DNA of 64,000 nt from Pycnopodia helianthoides. Lineage: Eukaryota; Echinodermata; Asteroidea; Forcipulatida; Asteriidae. Positions 58,701 through 64,000 of this stretch are shown one piece after another. The DNA is taken from NCBI GenBank assembly GCA_032158295.1, contig CM063244.1, positions 10,568,376 to 10,632,375 of the forward strand, given 5' to 3'. The translations under genes and the position numbers were made by a program. The notes beneath the pieces are model-generated. The model ran no database searches and was not told the origin of the DNA. It saw only the letters and a list, made by a program, of their open reading frames with translations. The number at the start of each line of letters is the position of its first letter. Position 1 is the first letter of the stretch.

Positions 58701-61700
58701 GTAAGTGTGAATTAATTTTATTAAAGTATACAGATAGAATCAAAGGAAGAGGTGTTATAAAACAAATATTGACTGCTTTGTCTCGTGGCGTAGTAAAACT
58801 AGTCACTCTCGGTGATCCCCGGAGCCGCCTGTCTTCCCTCGGCTTCGCCTCGGGAAGATAGGCTGCTCCGGGAATCACCTCGAGTGACTAGTTTTACTAT
58901 GCCACTCGAAGCAGTCAATATTTGTATACTAGATCATGAGTTCTTCTGGGACTATTGCAGGCAGTATTTGATGGACAACTTTGACTACAGCGAAATGGCT
59001 GCGATGGAGATTTTTGCCAAACACGGGATGCAGGACTTGGTCTTTGAAGTGGCAAAGGTAAGGCATTGATCGTCAGTGTTACTTCTTTTGTAAAATAAAT
59101 GGAGTCGTTTGAATAACTAGTGAACTTTGAAAAGGAAAGATTTACAAGTATAAGAGTGGTTTAAGCTCCAAAGAAAGTACAGAAAAAGTGGGTAAAAATT
59201 GTGCTTTGTACCACAAAAATTGCAGACAGTGCAGAAAATTCCTAACAAACCAGCATGACAGAAAAATATCAAAAATAAAAAAATAATAAATATATGTCCT
59301 GCCCTCTTAGAAAAACTTTCAACAACTTTAGATTCTTGGATTTGTTGGAATTGTGCCAACCTCACTTTTGCTTTGCAAAGGATATCGACCACTGACCTTT
59401 TTCTTTGATACATTCTGAAAAATAGCCAATAGTGGTGGTGCACTGTGAATCTCCAAAATTATTTGTTCGTCACGATGGTTGTAGGATTTGAAACTTTGCT
59501 TGGTTGGGAAACAATCTAAGAGCTATAAGGTTTGCGGCAGGCAACATAGTATATTAATCTCACAAATGAGTTAAAGCTGGTCTGAATTGAGGACCAGTGG
59601 TTTAACGGATTGATGTTTTTGGTCAGTTTACTGCGGAGAAAATTTCGCGGCTCTGCTTTACTGCAGAAATCTGCACTTCCGGTCTCCAATCTCCACTTGA
59701 ATCTGAATCCGAGTCTGAATTATTTAGTCAGCAGAGCATCCTGATGGAAACATCACACCAGGGCCCAATTTCATAGAGCTGCTTAAGCAGAAAATACTGC
59801 TTAACAATTGTCCGCTAAGCAGGATTGAGCAGGATACCAGTCACAAATTGTACTTGTGACATGGTAGTTTGGCCGGTAACCTTATTCTGGTAAGCATAAT
59901 TTTGTCGTGCTTAGCTACTTTTTGTGCTTAAGCAGCTCTATGAAATTGGGCCCAGCTTTTAAAGAAGACAATGTTAGACGTGGGAGGAAAAAAAAACAAA
60001 TATGGGAAAACCCATGCAGTCATGTAGGAACTAAAAACCCAAACCACATGCAAGGCTCCAGTCTGGGATTCGAACCGGGGTCCACAGGAAGTGAAGGCGG
60101 GAAGAAAACGATCGAGCAAACCTGACTGCCCTCATGCCACTTATTAAGAGCCAGTCTAGACATTTGGCATAGTTGTGTACAATTATGCATTGAGCAAAAA
60201 TTGCTTGCCCACCTGTGAAATCCACTTACTTTTAGCCTGGAATTGTCTGCTACTGTAAGCAACAATTCTTTTACTTTTTTTTCTAATTTTTTCACTTATG
60301 ATAAGCAGAGCCATGAAATTGGGACCTGAAGTTGTTACACCACCAGTTCCTTTCAGAACCACCCCAACTAATCTGAGAGATTATTACACGGTGTTACTGC
60401 AAACCCTAAATTCTACTAAATTTCTCTCTGTACAGGCCAGAGGTCTTGTGGGCCAGGCTCTGGAAGCTCTTCTGTCCACGGGGTCTCCCGAGCTGGACTG
60501 TGAGCAGCAGTGCCTCCTGATCAACCAAGGCTTCATCTCTACCATGTCCAATGCTGGCGACAATGCCTTCTTGCTCTGCATGACCACACAGGAGGCTGTC
60601 AACAGACTAGTGGAAAAGGTAAGCGGATGTTTATGGTGTTAAGATTATTCTCCAGTTTTTCAGAGATTTGTGACAACTTTTGATCTTTCGGTGAACTAAT
60701 GTTATATGCAGACCTGATACTTCACAGAGGCAATGGACAAAATTGCCTCAATGCCCCTGGTGCCCTTTGAAATGTGCCAGTACAAACTAACATTTACCTC
60801 CTAGAAGTGCCCTTTGCTTAGGAAAAAAACTGCCTTGCCCTTACAAGAACAAAGTATCCCCCCCCCCCCCCCCCCGAAGTCATTGATTTCTAGAAGCATC
60901 TCTCCCTTCTTGATTCAGCCGGAGCTGATGTTCCGATACATGGAGCTGTTCAGTACCTTCTTGGATGATCTGAAGCTATCACTGTTGATGAAACTTGCCT
61001 GGTTATTTGATCCCTCGAAGACAACAATCAAGCCACTTCTCTCAAGAACTGTAAATACAACCAAAACAAGGTAAAGGCCGTGTGGACTGTGTAGATGCAA
61101 ATGCAGTCGCCACATGATATCATAGTTTATCTGTCACTCAAAACCTGTTGTGTTTTGCTTTGTGCTGCTTCATGAAATCACTTCCAAAGAGAATGATTTA
61201 CTGGAACTGACTATGTGGTTTATTTTACATGTCATTCATGCTTCAAAGGTGGCGACTGCCGTAAACATTGTACACATGTGACTAACTCTGAGGGCGCTAT
61301 AACGATATAACAGTATCGTAACAACCAAAGTGGATGACATTGAATGGTCAGACTGTGGGATGATTAAGTTGCTTTCATTAACCTTTCTGTTTTTCTTTTC
61401 CCCATGCAGAGCTGACATATTTTCCTCATCCATTGACACCACAGCCAGTGATGAATCTATTGACTCTCCACTGGTGAGTTCACAGGAATTTGAAGACCAA
61501 AATCTTACCAAAGTGTTCTCATTTATTCTCACCAAGTTGCAAACTGGTCCACGTGGCAGCTTCAACCACCAATGCAAATCAGTATCCGTAATTATCTTCA
61601 GGCAAATTTGAATCCTAGATTCTGATTGGTCAACCCATAGCAACAAGAGGTGTGCTGTAAACCTATATGACGCGACCCATATCACACCCTGCGTATTGCA

Positions 61701-64000
61701 CTGGTCTAACTCCGCGTATTGGGCTATTTTAAGCTGTATGCAAAATGTACAGCTGTTCCAACACCGCGTATTGCATTAAGCTGCGCGTCAAGTTTGCTTG
61801 AAGAAAAATTCAGTCTTTGCCCTCATTGGATATGGGACAAAGAAGCACTATATGGACCTTATGCATTGATTTCATCACGCCACCATCTTACAGGTAAAAC
61901 AACAATGTAACCATGGAAAACGCACATCTATGTACGCGGGGCGTACAGAATCGCCCAATGAGTAACCTTTGTTTGACCTCTAGATGAGGGCGCCCTACTC
62001 AAATGACGTCTTGTGCATAAGGTCTATTATCTGCATTCCATTGCGCTCATGTGATAACTAATATTACCATTGCAGTTATAGACACAGGGAACAGAACAGA
62101 ACAAAGATGGTGGCAACATGGTAACAGTCAATACTTTCCCGGTAGCCAGCATCTTCACCATAGCCTCAATGTTTGATCTCTTCCTTTTTTTACAGGACAC
62201 CAGCCAATCCTTCCCGAGGCCGTCTGCCCTCGTGGAGTTCTACCTCAAGGTGCTCATCGTTCTCAACCATAGGATGACAATAAAAGGGTAAGGTGCCATT
62301 TTATTCTACTTTTCCAAACCTACGGCCATGTCTGATTTAGGCGACTTCGGCTACGGCTATGACTGCTGGCTGTAGATGCTGAGTGAAGAAATAGGCCTTT
62401 GCAGTGATCTAGCCATAGCCACTGTGGAAGCCATCCATTCTTGCACTGCCTATTTGTTTTGGCAATTGATTTTACAGTTGTGCAGCTGATATTTGTATTG
62501 TCTCAATGTGTGATTTTTTTTTATTTGGGCAATTTTAACAAAAAATAATGGTATTGGGACTGTGTAATGCTTTCAGTCTTAGTTTGTTTTATTTTATTGA
62601 AAATTCTTACACGGGACATTTTTTACACTATGTAATAGATTTTGTTTCAGTTGGTTTTTAATCTCAAATCTTACTTAATGTACTTTGTTGGTTCCAATAT
62701 GTTGATTCGGTATTGGGACTGTGTAATGCTTTCAGTCTTAGTTTGTTTTATTTTATTGAAAATTCTTATTATACACAGGACATTTTTTACACTATGTAAT
62801 AGATTTTGTTTCAGGTGGTTTTTAATCTCAAATCTTACTTAATGTACTTTGTTGGTTCCAATATGTTGATTCGGTATTGGGACTGGTAATGCTTTCAGTC
62901 TTAGTTTGTTTTATTTTATTGAAAATTCATTGTTTACACGGGACATAATGTTACACTAGGTAATAGATTTTGTTTCAGTTGGTTTTTAATCTCAATCTTA
63001 CTTAATGTACTTTGTTGGTTCCAATATGTTGATTCGGTATGGGACTGTGTAATGCTTTCAGTCTTAGTTTGTTATTTTATTGAAAATTCTTATTATACAC
63101 AGGACATTTTTTACACTATGTAATAGATTTTGTTTCAGTTGGTTTTTAATCTCAAATCTTACTTAATGTACTTTGTCGGTTCCAATATGTTGATTCGGTA
63201 TTGGGACTGTGTAATGCTTTCAGTCTTAGTTTGTTTTATTTTATTGAAAATTCTTATTATACACGGGACATTTTACACTATGTAATAGATTTTGTTTCAG
63301 GTGTTTTTATCTCAAATCTTACTTAATGTACTTGTTGGTTCCAATATGTTGATTCGGTATTGGGATGTGTAATGCTTCATCTTAGTTGTTTTATTTTATT
63401 GAAATTCTTATTATACACAGGACATTTTTTACACTATGTAATAGATTTTGTTTCAGTGGTTTTTAATCTCAAATCTTACTTAATGTACTTTGTCGGTTCC
63501 AATATGTTGATTCGGTATTGGGACTGTGTAATGCTTTCAGTCTTAGTTTGTTTTATTTTATTGAAAATTCTTATTATACACGGACATTTTTACACTATGT
63601 AATAGATTTTGTTTCAGTTGGTTTTTAATCTCAAATCTACTTAATGTACTTTGTTGGTTCCAATATGTTGATTCGCAGAGCTATGTATGGAGAGAAGCGC
63701 GACAACTTGCGTATAAGTCCATATCAAGTCCAAAAAAACGCATGTGTGCATACAGTTGCCCAACTAGACTGCACATTGGTTGTGCTACATTTGGACCAAA
63801 AATGCGTCCACCACCCTGCGACCAAAGAAAACTGGTCCCTATATTTTCACAGCTCTCTCAATACACAGCTCTGGCGATTCGCATCACAGAGGTCCCTCTA
63901 CAGCTTTCCTGAAGAGGCCATTTTCACAGTGTATCATGGGGGAAAAGGTGGACAAGTTTTGGTCCTCACGCAGTGCCTTCCCCTTGACCCAGATTTTAAG
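46506..64000 (+). CDS. Large multi-exon gene, propeller-plus-solenoid protein, 3' end outside the window
   Basis: Seventeen exons join in frame: 46506..46770, 47424..47491, 49433..49613, 49979..50163, 50593..50740, 51230..51399, 52689..52808, 53116..53306, 53664..53804, 55314..55491, 56632..56819, 58961..59057, 60436..60618, 60919..61070, 61410..61473, 62196..62287 and 63679..64000 (open at the edge). They total 2745 bases, 915 codons, with no internal stop. All sites are GT-AG. Residues of about 80-490 are beta-strand-like with blade-type turns (GNGNGEIVLIDL, LTIGNEVVSFVHI, VLVTDGAVYQC). About 500-810 is helical (VKQVANFVKQGYMQEAISLI, RLLADTAIKCYLHQIL). The last exon looks beta-rich again. 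This layout resembles membrane-coat, tether or nucleoporin proteins, but I do not recognise the family and assign no function. Confidence 0.88.
46941..47293. mobile_element. TTAA-flanked MITE in intron 1 of the large gene
   Basis: 353 bp with ends AGACACTGGACACCTTTGGT and ATTACCAATAGTGTCCAGTG..CCT as inverted repeats. TTAA lies at 46937-46940 and 47294-47297. I recognise this as a type abundant in echinoderm genomes. No transposase is encoded. Confidence 0.9.
47424..47491 (+). CDS. Large gene, coding exon 2
   Basis: 68 bases, residues 89-111 (GYLLVRSDDPGKASQMKQ, then IPWFQ). The acceptor is GTCTGCAG|GC and the donor CCAG|GTCAGT. It has no start or stop of its own and is supported by matching phases with the exons before and after it. 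Confidence 0.82.
47765..48180 (+). repeat. tRNA-derived SINE-like repeat, copy 4
   Basis: AGCTCAAGCTCTGGTGTTTC, TGATCAGCAGAGTGTGGGCT and CAAGTCCCGGTCTTG (B-box-like) are followed by a diverged body ending AAGTGCCATATAAAAAAACG. Confidence 0.7.
48206..48885. mobile_element. 680-bp non-autonomous DNA transposon with 8-bp target duplication
   Basis: Terminal inverted repeats start TAAGCTTGGGCGATA and end TATCGCCCAAGCTTA (one mismatch at the inner edge). Outside them are identical 8-bp direct repeats TTGCTGCC (48198-48205 and 48886-48893). Eight-base duplications are typical of hAT elements. The interior is rich in ATATCGCGATAT-like palindromes and has no transposase frame. Confidence 0.9.
49136..49393. 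mobile_element. Fold-back element, AATTTCAT family, before exon 3
   Basis: From GGGCCCATTTTCATGGCTGT to GAGCAGAACCATGGGATAGG, diverged inverted ends. It finishes 40 bp before the exon 3 acceptor. Confidence 0.65.
49433..49613 (+). CDS. Large gene, coding exon 3
   Basis: 181 bases, residues 112-171 plus one base. ILAIALDPSGRQAVCACRDW reads like a beta-propeller blade with a short turn, followed by SLYIIPV. The acceptor is CATTTCAG|AAC and the donor CGAG|GTATGC. A fold-back repeat ends 40 bp upstream. Confidence 0.88.
49979..50163 (+). CDS. Large gene, coding exon 4
   Basis: 185 bases, residues 172-233. GIPTKIIWWTSSDRRN is followed by NVGIVGNGNGEIVLIDL, a typical blade of two strands and a turn, then LRKEVKSLWLKEEILSLEI. 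The acceptor is CTGCAG|GA and the donor ATT|GTACGT. Confidence 0.9.
50593..50740 (+). CDS. Large gene, coding exon 5
   Basis: 148 bases, residues 234-282 plus one base. IQSDMGTQWGLILEKTRRKL is followed by a short charged stretch and AAGFEVIHPQNALNILYT. The acceptor is TTTTGTAG|ATT and the donor ACAC|GTACGT, phase 1. Confidence 0.88.
51230..51399 (+). CDS. Large gene, coding exon 6
   Basis: 170 bases, residues 283-339. TIGNEVVSFVHITEDGHSLF has the strand-turn pattern of a propeller blade. The acceptor is GATTTTAG|TT and the donor CAAG|GTACAA. Confidence 0.88.
51428..51910 (+). repeat. SINE fragment followed by 'GTTAATAAGCAGGACAG' repeat, copy 2
   Basis: 51428-51560 is a degraded tRNA-like repeat (GTGTGGGTTTGAATCC). 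51600-51910 matches 25431-25755 nearly end to end, including GATGACTAGAGCAAGCTAGT and GTGGTGTTACCGCAAACTGA. Both are in intron 6 of the large gene. Confidence 0.75.
52334..52500 (+). mobile_element. 167-bp CAGGCCTG element in intron 6
   Basis: Ends CAGGCCTGGAATTACACGG and AAATTCCAGGCCTG are inverted. GGGAAA lies directly outside both ends, a possible 6-bp remnant of a target duplication. Non-coding. Confidence 0.8.
52689..52808 (+). CDS. Large gene, coding exon 7
   Basis: 120 bases, phase 0 at both ends, residues 340-379. IFDSSIDNWLPLHVYRLPPQ is followed by CSDILLTDRLIFALYNHYGV. The acceptor is CCTCTAG|ATC and the donor GTG|GTGAGT. Confidence 0.88.
53116..53306 (+). CDS. Large gene, coding exon 8
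   Basis: 191 bases, residues 380-442 plus two bases. TILGIFSSHMLEISDHSHPL precedes a loop and GIFKCSFPVDYLHSN. The acceptor is CCTACAG|ACA and the donor ACAAG|GTAACA, phase 2. Confidence 0.88.
53664..53804 (+). CDS. Large gene, coding exon 9
   Basis: 141 bases, residues 443-489 plus two bases. A serine- and acid-rich linker (SSQPDTETPSELSGDK) leads into RVLEGCVLVTDGAVYQCRPR, a likely last propeller strand pair. The acceptor is CATGTAG|CAG and the donor CCAAG|GTAAGA. Confidence 0.88.
53908..54010 (+). mobile_element. CAGGCCTGATACTTC element, truncated
   Basis: Starts GGCCTGATACTTCC; then TGGTCATTGCCTTGTGCCCC and CTTGAAATGCTCCAGTAGAA. The right half is missing. Confidence 0.65.
54405..54687. 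mobile_element. Fold-back element, AATTTCAT family
   Basis: Left GGGCCCAATTTCATAGAGCT; right AGCAGCGCTATGAAATTGGG. It shares ATTTCATGGTGCCGCTAAC-like middle sequence with 57596-57882. A diverged partner follows at about 54706-54898. Confidence 0.8.
55211..55300 (-). repeat. tRNA-derived SINE fragment, antisense, touching exon 10
   Basis: On the minus strand: GAGCTCAGTTGGTAGAGCGC, then a GGTTGCAGGTTCAAATCCCA core. It ends about 14 bp before the exon 10 acceptor. Confidence 0.8.
55314..55491 (+). CDS. Large gene, coding exon 10
   Basis: 178 bases, residues 490-549. It marks the change to helical sequence (MNGLYELAANQRLAEGQTIL, AMRLYHRSE). The acceptor is TTGTATCAG|A and the donor GAG|GTAAGT. 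A SINE in antisense orientation ends about 14 bp upstream, so the region in front of this acceptor is repeat-derived. Confidence 0.9.
56632..56819 (+). CDS. Large gene, coding exon 11
   Basis: 188 bases, residues 550-611 plus two bases. Paired helices: VKQVANFVKQGYMQEAISLI and RLLADTAIKCYLHQILEG, as in alpha-solenoids. The acceptor is TTCCCAG|GTG and the donor TTCAG|GTCAGT, phase 2. Confidence 0.9.
56908..57195. repeat. Two SINE copies in opposite orientation
   Basis: About 56908-57007 is an antisense fragment (GATTTGAATCTGTGACCTCT). 57030-57195 is a sense copy with GACAAAATAGGGAGACC, TAGGTAGCTCAGTTGGTAGA and GGAGGTCACAGGTTCAAATC. Both lie in intron 11 of the large gene. Confidence 0.78.
57596..57882. 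mobile_element. Fold-back element, AATTTCAT family
   Basis: TGCCAATTTCATAGAGCTGC at the left and GCAGCGCTATGAAATTGGC at the right. It is most similar to 54405-54687. Confidence 0.78.
58762..58925. repeat. 164-bp near-perfect hairpin in intron 11
   Basis: Arms of about 75 bp. The left begins ACAAATATTGACTGCTT and the right ends AAGCAGTCAATATTTGT. Both carry AGTAAAACTAGTCACTC-type and CGGAG-type blocks around a GC-rich loop (CGGCTTCGCC). About nine bases in ten pair by eye. It ends 35 bp before exon 12. Confidence 0.92.
58961..59057 (+). CDS. Large gene, coding exon 12
   Basis: 97 bases, residues 612-644. RQYLMDNFDYSEMAAMEIF is followed by AKHGMQDLVFEVAK, again helical. The acceptor is TATTGCAG|G and the donor AAG|GTAAGG. 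A long hairpin ends 35 bp upstream. Confidence 0.87.
59761..59953. mobile_element. Fold-back element, AATTTCAT family, best-preserved copy
   Basis: 193 bp. GGGCCCAATTTCATAGAGCT and AGCTCTATGAAATTGGGCCC are exact inverted copies; the stem continues with GCTTAAGCAG. If the outermost G is counted as flank, CAG stands directly outside both ends as a possible 3-bp duplication. Confidence 0.92.
60331..60418. repeat. Repeat fragment touching exon 13
   Basis: GTTGTTACACCACCAGTTCC, CAGAACCACCCCAACTAATC and GGTGTTACTGCAAACC match 36690-36770. It ends 17 bp before the exon 13 acceptor. Confidence 0.7.
60436..60618 (+). CDS. Large gene, coding exon 13
   Basis: 183 bases, phase 0 at both ends, residues 645-705. 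Helical: ARGLVGQALEALLSTG, CEQQCLLINQGFISTMSNAG and AFLLCMTTQEAVNRLVEK. The acceptor is CTGTACAG|GCC and the donor AAG|GTAAGC. Confidence 0.9.
60711..60875 (+). mobile_element. CAGGCCTGATACTTC element followed by a run of 18 C
   Basis: CAGACCTGATACTTCACAGA, TGCCTCAATGCCCCTGGTGC and AACTGCCTTGCCCTTACAAG are in family order. The right end is followed by a pure C tract at 60858-60875. Exon 14 begins 43 bp later. Confidence 0.75.
60919..61070 (+). CDS. Large gene, coding exon 14
   Basis: 152 bases, residues 706-755 plus two bases. PELMFRYMELFSTFLDDLKL and SLLMKLAWLFDPSKTTIKPL are amphipathic helices. The acceptor is GATTCAG|CCG and the donor ACAAG|GTAAAG, phase 2. A run of 18 C lies 43 bp upstream. 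Confidence 0.88.
61410..61473 (+). CDS. Large gene, coding exon 15
   Basis: 64 bases, residues 756-777. A serine- and acid-rich linker (ADIFSSSIDTTASDESIDSP). The acceptor is CATGCAG|A and the donor CTG|GTGAGT. It is short and probably disordered; support comes from the splice sites and matching phases. Confidence 0.82.
62196..62287 (+). CDS. Large gene, coding exon 16
   Basis: 92 bases, residues 778-807 plus two bases. A hydrophobic helix: PSALVEFYLKVLIVLNHRMT. The acceptor is TTTTACAG|GAC and the donor AAAGG|GTAAGG, phase 2. The intron that follows contains the 161-bp satellite. Confidence 0.86.
62550..63675 (+). repeat. Seven-copy satellite, about 161 bp per unit, in intron 16
   Basis: Units start at 62550, 62709, 62873, 63036, 63197, 63356 and 63514, each near GGTATTGGGACTGTGTAATG and ending CCAATATGTTGATTC. 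Copies differ by few substitutions and small deletions. Every unit contains GATTTTGTTTCAG, which looks like a splice acceptor. The array stops directly at the exon 17 acceptor. Confidence 0.95.
63679..64000 (+). CDS. Large gene, coding exon 17, open at the window edge
   Basis: 322 bases to the edge, residues 808-915, no stop. The acceptor GATTCGCAG|A lies directly against the last satellite copy and has only a weak pyrimidine tract. The sequence changes from helical to beta-rich (AQLDCTLVVLHLD, IFTVYHGGKGGQVLVLTQCL) and may open a further domain. The 3' end of the exon is not visible. Confidence 0.85.

Noticed and set aside
46506..64000. Assignment of the large gene to HPS3, HPS5, NBAS, SPG11 or a similar propeller-solenoid protein
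   Set aside because: No distinctive stretch of those families could be recognised; only the general architecture is alike.
1..64000. CRISPR array, operon, prophage or other prokaryotic system
   Set aside because: The tandem repeats have no spacers, genes are spliced with GT-AG introns, and the repeats are animal-type MITEs and SINEs.

Overview
This is a window of animal nuclear DNA: AT-rich, gene-poor, with long spliced introns and many short non-autonomous transposons. The repeat families look like those I associate with echinoderms, sea stars in particular (fold-backs ending GGGCCCAATTTCAT, an AGGCACTGGACAC element flanked by TTAA, tRNA-derived SINEs, frequent TACATGTA). That assignment rests on memory of such repeats and is only moderately sure. 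No bacterial, viral or plasmid gene was found.

Only two genes can be supported. On the minus strand at about 34.0-39.5 kb is a complete GDP-fucose transporter (SLC35C1 type). It has six coding exons that join in frame into 359 residues with a stop codon. On the plus strand, from 46.5 kb past the right edge, is a large gene of which 17 coding exons are visible. All introns are GT-AG and all phases agree, giving 915 codons open to base 64000. Its first half reads like a beta-propeller and its second half like an alpha-solenoid, but I cannot name the family. The two genes are divergent, with about 7 kb between their start codons.

Region by region: 1-33.9 kb holds no recognisable gene. It carries a pyrimidine-rich tandem repeat at the left edge, dispersed repeat families with two or more copies inside the window, fold-back elements, and a 31-bp minisatellite at 21.87-22.38 kb. 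33.9-39.5 kb is the transporter gene, with a TTAA-flanked MITE in intron 1 and several repeats in intron 3. 39.5-46.5 kb is intergenic, with another fold-back, seven perfect TTAGGG units and a SINE. 46.5-64 kb is the second gene, whose introns are full of MITEs, SINEs, a 164-bp near-perfect hairpin and a seven-copy 161-bp satellite. Repeats lie within about 45 bp of at least six of its splice acceptors.

The transporter would bring GDP-fucose into the Golgi for fucosylation. Nothing in the sequence links the second gene to that pathway. I found no previously undescribed biological system. The most interesting points are the unidentified large gene and the way mobile and tandem repeats have moved up to its splice sites.
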